Under the pieces are notes generated by a model that saw nothing but the letters and a program-made list of their open reading frames with translations, did no database searches and had not been told where the DNA came from. A stretch of 64,000 nt of DNA from the NCBI GenBank assembly GCA_037389465.1, contig JAZARR010000250.1, positions 4,890,001 to 4,954,000 of the forward strand. The letters are read 5' to 3'. The position numbers and the translations under genes are program-made. This document shows, one piece after another, positions 49,813 to 62,164 of the stretch. This DNA is from Baylisascaris procyonis (Eukaryota; Nematoda; Chromadorea; Rhabditida; Ascarididae). Every line of letters starts with the position of its first letter. Position 1 is the first letter of the stretch.

Positions 49813-52800
49813 TCAGCTGGCGGCAATTGCAACAAAATCCCATTGGCTAGCCACCGAGCAGAAACGATTTTCAGTCACATCCAATAATTCATCCTCACCA
49901 TGCAAACAGCGACCCACAGCTCGGTTGAATAATTTTGAATCGTCCTGAAATTAATCATCAATCCACAACGAAATAAAATACGGTGTTTTACCATCCGAAT
50001 AGTATACTACAGAATATGGGCTTTATTTTTCTTGAGATAACTTTTTCAACGCTCAAAACATTCGCAACAATTATTTGCTTTTAAATATCTTGTTCTGCTT
50101 CTTTTCCGATGAAGAAAGCATTAAAAATCGCCATTTTTATATCCCTCAAAATTCAAACATAATTGTGCATATTCGAAAAGCGTCATTCAATTCAGAAAAC
50201 TGCCAAAAAATAACCAGTGAAGTAAGACAAATATTTATTTTTAAGCAGCCTTTATCCAAACCTTAAGGAAAGCTTTTTCTCATCTTTTAGTCTCCCTTTA
50301 CAAGCATAAATTAAACAGCTTCACGGATCGGCTATTATTGAGAAAGCAATTCATCGAAAACATCTCACAGTTTCATGAACAATAATCGCAGTAAGCGTAT
50401 AAATGAGATTTAGTCTTGCTGTCAATCATCAACTTTTTGGGTTACTAAAAACAAACATTCCTTTTGTGTTTTGAAACTCAGATGAGTAATTGCTGCCAAA
50501 AACTTTTAACATTTCCCCAATTATATATTTGTTTTTTGTCTCGTTACCTATATAACTTAATGGAAATGGTTTGAAATATATACCATAGTGGTCCATTCTT
50601 GATGTGAGCCTTGTAAGTGACACTTCAACAAGCGAGGACCCTAAAAAATGTTGATCAACATCACCGAAGAGTTTTCTAATTATAAAAAATTTGCGACAGA
50701 AATGTCACATTGAATTAAACAATGATCTCTTTCAACTATTGACTTTAAAATATTATTTTACTTACTATACAACTGTAATCTTATTCAGTGAATGCAAGTT
50801 CAAGTTTCTCCGATCACACAAATCCGTATCACCGTAGCCTAATGGTTCTCCGAATTCCCCTCACCTTTCCTGCCTTTTAAAGGAATCTTCAAAATCTGAA
50901 ATATCTGAACTACTTCGAGATGAAATTTTACTCTTTATTGCGTAGACGGGAACACTATAAATGGAAATTTATTTCCTCATCCTTAATTTTACGCATTTAT
51001 CAAATTCTTTCGCAACAGTTTGCGCATTACTTCAGCCCAGATGTTTTGTTACGTTGCCTAAAGTAACAGTATAACCTCTGAAAAGAAAATCAGCGACGCA
51101 GTCGAATATAAAACTTCAGCCCTCTTCGGTGCCTAAATGCAGCCCTTTACGTTTGTAAAAGGCTGCATTTAGGCACCGAAGAGGGCTGAGGTTCAACTTA
51201 CTTTTCGCACATGTCGAATGACATTTCTGGAGTCAATCCTCAGAGGCATTTAAGCTGTCATAGTGACAGCATTCCGCCAATATATTAACGGAAACACTCA
51301 TCCGTTTCTTTCATTGCTAACATAGGAGAGTTTATTGACAAGCGTGTCGATTACGATTGCAAGACAGTGTAAAGATAACCTTGAGTGAATCGAGGCATAG
51401 ACTGCTCGATCCCATCGGCCTCAGTTCGCCTAATTTTGTCCAACGCCACATCTGCTGTCGTGCCGACTTATGACATCGTTCGAGAATGGCTCTAGCACCA
51501 CGCGATATCCGTCCATTGTTCGATTCGCCCGCAAGGCAAAGACTTGTCCCATGAAGCCGTATCTGAACACTGTATTTGCATAAATAATTCCTCAGCTTGT
51601 ATACACAGTCTTAGCATTGAACTAACAAAATAATGAAAGGCACCTTGTATGTTTTTATATTCGCTTTATATTCAATGAAGAATATTTTATAAACGTATGC
51701 TACATTTCCGCCTCCACATCTCCATCATCGCTCGCCTTGGTGGTTGTGTGAACAGGATGAAAGACATCCATCCAAGTTGAAGTTCTGTTTAAATAAGGAT
51801 AGGTCTTACGGATAAAATATGATAGAGGCGTATGGCGGATCCACGAAAATACGGTATACTTGCAAAAATGTTTTGGTCACGAACATTACTCCTTTTCCAC
51901 TCTTCCCCACAAAAGCGTTGTACATGGGAATTCTAAAGTGCAAACAGATAGTACAGATAGACGGCTTTATATAGCTGTAGGGGAGATCACCAAAGACCAG
52001 ATTAACTGCTTTCGTGCAGAGCAGGGGAAAGAACGATCACAGGGCAGATCAAACTGTCTACGAACGCCTTGACGATCTCAAGGTAGAACAAACTCTATAA
52101 AGCCTTGAAGCAAAACTCGACGCGTATAAAAGGGGAGCGTATTCGCTCTCAGAATCATTGTCAGTTTCGGTATTTCCCACGGGTTCGAGCTGCAACGGGT
52201 GCGCCGACGTTGGAGCGTCGTGCTGTGGTAGTCGATATCAGTATCGCGCAAGAGGCACTGTGGATAGTGCAGAGGCCTTGTTGGGCAAGCCTTCGTCCTC
52301 TCCCGATCTCCCTATTTCTGTGTCACATAGCACCTGGTAAAGCCTCTAGAGTAATCCGACAACCCCTACATAGCAAGAAAGCAGAAAATGTGAAATAGGA
52401 CCCAGGTTCTTCATTCAACGAGCGGCGAATTGAAAACTTACATGGTACTTGTCCCCGGTAGATTTCCAGTATGGATTTGGTCGTTGAAGGCTCTCTTTCG
52501 ATGGAAAGTTGTCTGGCAGCAGTTCGGGGTAGATATTTTCGAGGTACCATTTGAACGGTTTGCAATGTAGACGCTCACGAATGGCCTTCATTTCAGAGAT
52601 ATCGCCAAAGTTTACTCCTCGCAGATATGGCTTTGCCTCATAAAATTTCTCCTAAACATTGTACAAATATATGGGACAGGGTAGGCCAATCCGTTAGCCT
52701 GCCAAATGACCTCCGACAACGAGTACGTTGCCTTTGAATACTTCTAGTTTGATGTAAAAATTTTCCACCATAATATCTGGCAACCGTCTTTTCTAGTTTC

Positions 52801-55800
52801 GTAACCAAATAAAAGGAAGTTTGAAATTTTATTTGCTGGAAAATTTCCTGTGAGTCTAACGATGACCAACGGCTATAATCGTTTCATGCTGAAGGTTGAA
52901 AAATGCTCTCAATTTTCGTGGATCTGTAGTTCGCTGGTCGTTTGTAAAACTTCATTAAAGACTCGATTCTACTGGCCCTTCATCAACTTTTATATCTTTG
53001 TAAGAGCTTCTCTGGCATCACTATTTAAGGCACTAAGCTGCAGGTTAATGTTTTTAATTTGCCGATCAGGAGCCAAGCTCGTCTTGGAGCTCTCTTTTCA
53101 CATTCGCCGATTGCTTCATAGTTATTGCTGGCAATTTTCCATAATTCTAGTAAAAAGCGAATTCAGGACGTCCCAATTCGAGACAGCGTTATAAATCATT
53201 TCCTCAAGAAGGCGCTGTGCTCTACTGTAAAGCCATTTGCTAAGCATATGATGTTCTAACTTTAAACGCTTGCAAATGATGAGGCGATATGGCCACTAAC
53301 AAGATATTCGTCGAGCCAAACGTTTGCTGCTCTGAGTGCGTTTCGTCCCATCGTATCAACACCAACTCCATAGGGACGTCTCTTGCGGAATATATGTCCT
53401 ACCCGACTGCATGGTATTATCTCGAGACGACCCCCACACATCCAAATCTGGATTCACGCTTATAGACGATTGTTAGATGTGAGATATGTTAATATGAAAC
53501 TTTAATTATCATCAGTCAAAATATATAAGCCGAGCAATAGGGGGTGGGTGCAAGGAGGGGGGATATGGAGGACTTCCTTCATCCACCATCATCTTTCTAA
53601 AGGAAATTCCCAGCAATCAAGGACATTCAATGTGAAATACAAACGGGAAAATACTCCCTTATAGCGTATTTTGTCGTATGTGAGTAATAAGTGGCTTACA
53701 TGACTTCACAACTTAAGAAAATTTGGGAGTGGTTCTGTTCTTCGAGATTCGAGATATCGCTCAGCTCGAGCCTATCCACTATTTAGAAATATAAAAGCTC
53801 TGCTGATGGTTTTATCGAGACGGCGTTAAAGTAATGCCTATGCATATAAATATCACTCATAAGTCAATTCAAATAAAACTTTACAGCTCCGATTCTGAAA
53901 AGCGATGGATGGCATCTTTAATCCCCGTCTGCTCGAGATGAATTTCATTCATAAGGAACGTCGACTCCAGGTGGTTCAAAAATTCAGCTTCATTGTGCAA
54001 CAATAATTTCTGCAACCCTTTTTATTTACGATTCTTTCCCTATACTACACTCTTATTTCATTCTGAATTTCTTTTCTTATCTGTAAAATTTTCATTTATA
54101 CGTAAGTTGTGATCAAAGTTATAGAAAAAATGTTTCATAGTAGCACAAAAGCGGATTTTGAGAGCGAATTAATCAGCTTATGATGGGGGACAAGAAGCGT
54201 TAGTGAAGGACCTTAGACGGAATACCCTGAGCGAGATTTCAACGTTCTCGGCGCCCCATACGTCCATGCCTCGATCATATTGACCCAGTTCAAAGAAATA
54301 CTTCCGATCGATTGCAAACAGACCGCCAGCCATGGTGGCCGATTCCAATGGGCGAATATACCGTTCCGGCTCGCTGAAGTATGACTGCGGGGGATAATCC
54401 CATTTGAATAACAGCGACCACGACATCCCACCTTTGCATACTGGAGACTCGATGTACTTCATCGTATCGGCATCTATTATGTCGATTATTGGACATACTA
54501 CTCTGAAAATTACACCTTATAGTTTCTTATCCAGACCGCAATTTCAAATATTGAGATAGGAAAAGCCTTTACGTGATACCTCCAATCGATTGCAAACAAA
54601 CATGTCATAAAATTCAATAAAATTGAAATTTTGAAGTTTTATGAGCACCCAACTATAGCGGTCACAATTGTCTTGTCCGAGTTGTCTTTGCCTGCAAAAA
54701 GACATTTATGTTCGCGCATCTAGATAGATGGATAGGTGATTTCATATCACGGTCATGAACGCAATCACTATTCCAGGAAGGAAGAAGCGGAAACGCAGAA
54801 TTGACAATAAATATATTCGCAACTAACTGCCAACCCAGTTGACACTACTATTTGACGCTATTAGAATCCAACAAAAACGCCACATGGTACATATACGCAA
54901 AAAAGATTATCTCATCATTAAAATCACTGTTAAGATGAAAGTGAAAAACAAGAAAAAGGAAAAGATAATAAGAAAGAAGAGCGAAGAAAGAATGCAAAAT
55001 GCGTTCGGGTATCCTATTTTTTTTGCGTTACAACCAAAAAATTCAACTAAAAGTGATCCCTTTGCACCGACAAAATCACCGCTAAATCTCTTCATTAGGC
55101 AATCATCTCTATACTACGACGTCTTGTTTCGTGTTATAAAACCTATGGAAGAGCATCGTTCATAGATATGTGCACCGTAATTTGTTTGTAAAACAGAATT
55201 TGAGTAAGGAGCTTCCATCCAACAGGAATCTTCTACTTCCTCAATTTTAAACAGCGAGGTTTTATTCGAAGAAATATGGCTGATTTATCAGCAGGCTTTA
55301 GGTCGTGTGAGCTTTATGGGCTTCAAAAACGGTTGAAAAAGGTACTTAACAATGTGCGGAAAGCGGTCACATTCCAAGATTGATTAAACAGCGATAAAAA
55401 GCAGTGTTAACCGATTAAAACAACTGTGCTTCACAATCCACATTTCCACTAGAAGGTGGCAACCAACAGAAATGAAACACATTCAAGTTGAAATAAAAGA
55501 AACAACGGAAAGTGCATTATGCTTGTGTCTTTATCTATCCCTCAGCCAATTTCAATTTGTCAACTAGAGAGAGTAGTCACTGAGGTCGAACTTCGTTCCA
55601 GCTGAATACCATCTTTGTCGGATGGCGACAATAAAGGATGTCATAAAATAAACGTTTTAAATTTCTCATCATGCAGATGAGATATCACCTGCACCGACGA
55701 ATAAATAGTGTCAATATATTCACTGAGTTTACTGTCATAGAGTGCAGCATTGCATGCATCGCATAAGAAAACAAGGGAACTTACGTGTGTGGATCAGTAT

Positions 55801-58800
55801 GTATTCGATCAAGTAAAGGTTCAATCCAACGTTCGTTAACCTCACAGTGACTATCGAGGAATATGATCACCTCTCCACCGGCACGTTCAGCACCAAACAT
55901 CTTCGCACGGATCAATCCCTCATTGTGTTCGGTTCTCAACATTTTCACCAACTCCGATGACCAATTCTCTTTTCGATATTCCCGCAGTGTGGCATCTGAT
56001 GAGTTGTCTAAAAAATTTTAGACGAACAGTACTTTAAGAGATCATCTCGGATGGGATTGCAGTCAGCATTCGCTACGGATGCTTTAGTCACAAGCCGCGA
56101 AATGAGTGGAAAGAAAATTGTATGATGGTCATCGTATCAGTGGTTTCGCTAAAATCTCTAGTGAACCTCAGCACCTATATGGAGGAAAAACAAATATAGT
56201 CTGAAATAGCAATCAACTGACCATATGCAGGCTACTGGTAGAAGTTTCTGAATGAACCAGAGCGGATTCTGCACAAGATCTGCGCAACATACCGAATCAG
56301 TAAACGAGTAATGGTTACATCAAACCAGCATTAAACAACATTTAATTTTGGAGACAAGGAATGCTGCATTTCTGAATTTTAAATTAACGACATCAGATTC
56401 TTTGAAAGGAAGGTTATGGAAGAGAACCTTCATTAAGTGGGGTACTTCTGGCAGCTCTTCTTGCCAAATCAGGTTTTGAATTGAAAGAATGGCGTTGGGG
56501 GGGGGGGGGAAAGGTTCGATTCGAAAATATGAGGTGAATTGAAATATACCAAGATCACTGCAGTCGTCGATAAGAAGGATTTCGTGAATGAGATTCAGTG
56601 GCGTTCTGTCGAGGATGCTGTTCACCATACGGATTAAGGCCGACGGTGCTTCGTTGTAGTAGCAAATAATGATACTAGATGATGGCAGATCTTCTGCGTA
56701 ACTTTCATTCTGGCACCTCAAATTTGAAACACATCGCCATTCTCATACAAACTGGGAAATCTACGAGAATCTACGAGACCTGCTTTGTAAGAACCACAAT
56801 GAAATCATAGAGGAAATCCAAAAAGTAGAAATGTCACTGGATATACGCTCTTCTCCTCCTTTCCCTTACAACGTTACAACCTAAAACAGGTCATCGCAAC
56901 AGTACTCACAAGCAGAGACTACGATACTTTTTATATGTCGCGAGATAACCATAGCATTATCACATAAAACGATTGCCGAATCATACTCATATTCAACAGA
57001 CATTAATTCGAAACGTCTGACGCTGCAAAACTAATAAACTACAAAAACGATGGGGATTCGAGGACGATCTTCCCTAATACAGTTAAAAGGGAAGCAGACG
57101 AGGAGATAGCGACTAATTTGCCAGCCAATCAATCAAGAATGGCGCATATGATGGGATATTGAATGAAGGAGCGCTTTTCAATGTAATTTTAAAGAGGATC
57201 ACCGAATCGACTAACAATGAACAATAATCCATACAATACAGCGGGATAAATAACTGTTTATTGATCAAGCATGATTAAATTTCACTTGTGAAGAGAGTTG
57301 TTGTAAAGGTGTTTTTGCTTGCAATGAGGAAAAAATTAAGTGATAAGCGGTAGAAACATGTGCGATTAGTAGAGTAATGTGAATTTTTGGTATATATTCA
57401 TTTTTCGGCTCGCAATTTGGAAATCAACGTAATTTACACCAAAGTAATCTACAGAAGTGAACCAATGGAAATCTGACTCGAAGAGTATTACTTTTCTCTG
57501 CGAGATTATGGCACTTACGCTCAAAACTAATTAATCTACACTTTTAGCAATAATAGGCTGTCGGTAAGATGGATATAATGCAAGCAATCGCATCAGTTTC
57601 TAAGTGCAACAAAAAGCTTCATCGAACAAAGACCATTTGCCAACTTATACGCGTACATCCACAAACAAATATCTCACAATAAGAAACGATATCTCTAAAT
57701 TTATCAATAAACTAAAAGAATCTTGAGCTTTAATTTGCAAATTTTCAACAGTGGTGTCACATCTCCTCTAAGATGCTTATCGCGAATCAAATAGGTTTAT
57801 ACATTACGATACGATGATAGGGCATTAAGCACAGTGGACGAGTGAGAGCATCCAACTCAAGCGGTAATGCAACAAAACAGGAAGTATTGTAGATTTCAGC
57901 ATACTTCGTGCACGAACAATTACCATCGAACGATCGATTAACGATGAGATATTTCGTTGAGAGATATTTGAGTATATGAAACCTATAAAAAACAATAGGT
58001 GTGACTAAATAAGGAACTTACAGGTAATGTCTCGAATCAGGTATTCGCCTTCGAGGTCCAATTCGCTTGCTTAGAAGCTCATTAAATACATATTTATCGA
58101 AGCCTTCATCGTGCATTTTCTGAAATGACTGTTTGCAAGAGTAACGGGTATACAGCTGGTTGTTGATGAACAACATGTTAATGGCATCCCTCCATAATAT
58201 TCTCTTATAAATGCAAAACAAATTTAGAGCAAGATTCAATTGAATAAGTGAGGGATGAAGAACAAATAATTGCATATTTGATAGAAGATGAGGTGAAGTT
58301 AGTGGCATATTAAAGGTGGAAAGATTGTAAGATTGAAACTCGCATATATTCTCCATTAAAAGGAACTGATTGAGGAGAGAACATGTTAGAAAGTTACCTT
58401 AGTTTTCTTAAAGTTTTGTTTTTTGCAATGAATTTATAAAAAAATGATTCATACTCATATATACACTCTAATAACATTTTGCCAATACACATACAATCCA
58501 TCACATTATGATATCTATCCCTTTTCCCGGGCTTTCCAGATCAACGCCCCTCTCAATCATCACTTCGAAATTCTCGTTAATGAATGAAAGCATATCGATG
58601 AAGGATTCTTGACGTGTAGCAAATTGCTTTTAAATTGACTTTCAAAGAAAAACCATCACAAAAAACAATCATTAACCGACCAAATTTCGGCAGGGTGCTG
58701 GCTTTATTTTCATAATCATGCAGTTCTATCAACTTAAGAAGAAATGGCACATTATGTTTCACTTATATTTGATTATAATTGCTGAAGGACATATTACAAA

Positions 58801-59293
58801 TACAGCAACGTTGTATGTAGGCACAATTAGGAGAAGTATTATTAAACAAAAGAAATACATTCAGATTAGGATCGAAAATGTGGAATTTTTTAAAGCAGTT
58901 TAGTTGAGTTACCTGCTCGGCTTTATTGTTGATCACAGCGAGCTTGTCGAGATCCACATCGGGGATTTGATTCAACGAGAATTGCTCTTCATGGATTTGA
59001 CCGGCAATATCACTGCTATCAAGTGCTGGAATGTCGGCTGGTGGAGGTGCAATCTTCTCGCCGAATAAATCCGGATCTTGTTTCGGTTGCTTTTTTTGTC
59101 CATCATGTCGTTGCCAATTAAATTTTGCACGTCGAACCGCAGATGTTTGTCCATTTTGTGCATCCAATTTGCCTATATATGCGACCATTGCCAATACCCA
59201 CACGATCGACACAACAACGGAAATCAAAATGCAACTGCGGTTACGCATTTTTAAACTTTTAAGGCGTCGTAGTGAGGACACCAATTGCATCAT
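49813..59293 (-). CDS. polypeptide N-acetylgalactosaminyltransferase, GALNT11-like
   Basis: Golgi type II membrane enzyme that starts mucin-type O-glycosylation (UDP-GalNAc to Ser/Thr). Exons: 59293-58913, 58119-58022, 56716-56550, 56007-55785, 54502-54226, 53447-53301, 52651-52442, 51562-51380, possibly 51226-51202, and 49944-49813 (stop). Phases agree from the first exon through 51380. Residues about 20-43 are a single membrane anchor ([20 protein letters not shown]). The catalytic part has [16 protein letters not shown], the Mn-binding DSH motif at residues 267-269 ([12 protein letters not shown]), [22 protein letters not shown], the [13 protein letters not shown] box and [20 protein letters not shown]. 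The following exon gives [15 protein letters not shown] ricin-type lectin domain follows ([26 protein letters not shown]) and ends [10 protein letters not shown]. The wording of the catalytic block is closest to GALNT11 in my memory. The lectin region has at least one exon I could not place. Confidence 0.92.
51118..51189. repeat. near-perfect 34-bp hairpin in a GalNAc-transferase intron
   Basis: Left arm 51118-51151 and right arm 51156-51189 are reverse complements over 34 bases with one mismatch, around the 4-base loop GTTT. The arms contain CTCTTCGGTGCCTAAATGC. The tiny loop and high identity indicate a recent palindromic duplication or the remnant of a fold-back element. Confidence 0.92.
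51976..52370 (+). mobile_element. solo LTR, copy 2, with 4-bp target-site duplication
   Basis: A 395-base element starting TGTAGGGG and ending CCCCTACA (perfect 8-bp terminal inverted repeat), flanked on both sides by TAGC, a 4-bp target-site duplication. It has TATAAAA at about 52125-52131 followed by GGGGAGCG. It aligns with 14593-15048 but lacks that copy's segment containing AATAAA. Complete ends and the duplication show that an LTR retrotransposon inserted here and was reduced to one LTR by recombination. It lies in the GalNAc-transferase intron, 72 bases from exon 52442-52651 and in the opposite orientation to the gene. Confidence 0.88.
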
Positions 59294-62164
59294 CTAACGA
59301 TAGAAGAGAGAACTGCACCTTGAACACCTTAGCGAACCTGAACGCACCCTCGATGATCCATTAGGAATACGAAGACCGGTACCCGAAAGAGTTAACGAGA
59401 ACGCATGCAGCGGTGGCAACGTTGAACGCCCTTCGTGCAGTAAATAGGGCGCACAACCACTCAGCACACTGCCCAACAACTACAGTTCGGCGTGCTGTTT
59501 GCGCTACGTAAGCGAGCGATCGGCGGTGTGCTGAGAACGCGTATTTTGAAAGGACAGAAGTTTGATTATCACTGCAACCTGTACATTTAAAGCTTTTGCT
59601 AGAGGGCAATCCCTCACCTCAAAACATGCCTCTGTTCTTATACAATCATTTCTCAGGGATTAAGGGTCACATCTAAGGAGTAAAACTATATTCCAATACA
59701 GTGTAGTTGCATCGATTGAACGAATTTATTTGCATTGTTTATGAGTCGCAAAACTTGTTGAACGACTACTCAACTATCGTGTTGACGAATGCGGAATCAC
59801 TTTTTTTCCACTCTTTTCTTATTAATATTTCTCGTGTGAAAGTGAAATAATAGGATACTTGGGATTTTTTTGAGTATAAACGACGTAACAATTGAAAAAA
59901 GACAGCATTTTCCATAAACAGCATAAATCACTACGAAAAATACAGCAAACACAATAAAAGGTAAATTTCGACGCTTTTATAAGAGAAAACAATGCATCCA
60001 CTTATGTAAGCAATATCTATAATTCCATCCAAACAATATTCGCTAATAAATACAGATAACTGCGATCTCAATGTAATAGCATTACCCGGCAACTTATATC
60101 TGCCATACAGTAACAAATAAGGCAAGAAAATTAAACGAAAAAAAAAGTCTTCTCAGCCTTCCACTAAATTTTTGAGTGATAAATTTGAAAGCACAAATTA
60201 AATTAGCTGCATTATTAGAAAGATAAAACTTTTTTTTTTCTGAATTTCATTAGGTGTGCATATATATTATTGCAGTTCATTAATATTCTCAGATTTTAGT
60301 TATAATTTCTCGAAATTACTCAAACGGATATGCGCACTGATAAGAATAACTAAATTATGAATAAAGAGAAATATCAACACAATCAATAATCTACTTCAAA
60401 AACTATTTTACACCAAATGAAATATTTATGTACTTCTTTTTGAAACAATTTACAACAATAAATGAACAAAAAAAATGGAATGAAAAATATAAATTAATTA
60501 TTCAAATGACATAAGAAAAGTGAAATGAACATTGTAAAGCGCATAAAATTAAAATGATCAAAATGCAGAAAATACAAAAAAAAGCAAACGAATCAAAGGG
60601 ACGAAAGCACTTTCAAATAGAGATTTTTTCTTAAAACAATGTAAAAAAAATTTCTTCTAAAATTTTTCATTACAAACATTACACAAATATTCACTTTAAA
60701 TTACTTCAAGCAATTGTGTACCATATTATTATACTCGAATTACACAGAAATAACGTGGATGAGGTGTAATGAAAACTGATTGCCTGAAAAGGTACCACGT
60801 ATTGATCAACACTCGCATATACAACTTTTCATTCGGCACAAATTTTAACACATGTTATTATCATAAATAAAAGCAGGCATAGCAAAGCAAACCAATACTT
60901 AAATATAATTAGCAAAGTGAGAACAGCACCATAAATTCTGCAAATCAAAAAAAGGGATTCCTTCAAAAGATGACAATTCATCAACCAATTGAATCCCTCT
61001 TTACCCGTTTCCCCACCCACTCTCCTTCCTTTCCCCACTCATGCAATTCCTTTTGCTCATAATAAAGTCCAATTACAATTTTTGAAGTTAAAAAAGAATA
61101 GACATGTTCCATATAATCAAGACTCATCGCTTATCACTTAGCGTACGACTGTGTTATTTGAAGAAAAGGATCATATAATTTTCCAACATAACGTCGCTAT
61201 ACGCACCAATAGCTATGGAAATACGATCAGACGTGGAACCACATTCGATCTATCTAAACATCGATTGATCCGGATCCAGAACTCGGTTCTGTTACCTGAA
61301 ATTTCAAAGGTAGAAGACTCTTTTCTCATCCGCCCCTCTCCACTCTTTAGTACATTCTTACCTCCACTGATCAATTCCTGTTCACTATCGATGGGCCAAT
61401 GCAAAACAGTCAATACGATAATAGCATTCACTGAGCTAACAGGCTATTAATATACCGCAAAACATAGGAAAATCACTATAGGCCAGACTAGCAAAAAAAT
61501 AACGCAATCTTGTTGTCCGCTGCTGGACGGGAAATAGATTGAAATTTTCGTTGTTCCTCGCTGTGAACATCTCTTTATTTGTGCATCGTACTGCTTAATA
61601 ATGCTTGCCTGGCCTAATTAACCTTTTACAATCGGATTTACATCACTATAAGGAGGATCGCTGGGAGAAGTGACAAGAACTTGCTAAAATTCCACATATG
61701 ACTGACAAGAATTTCTTGGTTAAAAGAAAGAGATAAATCTAAAAGCATAAAATCTACCTCGGTGATCATAAATTAGGCACAGCTCAAATTTGAGTGTTAC
61801 GTAAAACCCCCTTGCGTCCTTTCTTTCCATCGTTTCCGTTTCCATATTCTCTACAGGAAATATTGGCCATCAAAATATGCATAAATGCGGATAATAAGGA
61901 TAATTGGATTCTTCCTTTTCCGCCGGGCTGGAAATAAAGGAAACTGTAAATTACCTTTTAATGGTTATCAAAACCAGTAGACGAAAGGAAGAGAAGAAAA
62001 TAAGCAGAAAATATCAAACAACGTTTCACGTAAAAATGGCGCATTTAAAATAAGAGGACGGATAAGCGGGCTTCATGCCTCTTTGTGGTAAAAAGTACAG
62101 GGGGGTAAAGAAATCAAGAGAAGGCTATGAATTCTCTCTCAAACAAAACAAATGACCATCAATT
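59294..62164. other. 5' region of the GalNAc-transferase gene and AT-rich intergenic DNA
   Basis: The first 300 bases (59294-59600) are less AT-rich with several CpGs and are the likely promoter or 5' leader of the minus-strand GalNAc-transferase gene. From about 59700 to 62160 the sequence is very AT-rich with T and A runs. It contains no recognisable exon. A Lys-poor frame at 61151-61450 has no domain. Confidence 0.45.

Noticed and set aside
54839..55165. Lys-rich plus-strand open frame of 108 codons
   Set aside because: Composition follows A-rich intron sequence antisense to the GalNAc-transferase gene; no splice or domain support.
56505..56530. GGTTCGATTC resembling a tRNA B box
   Set aside because: No A box or cloverleaf arms at the right distance; it lies beside a G run in an intron.
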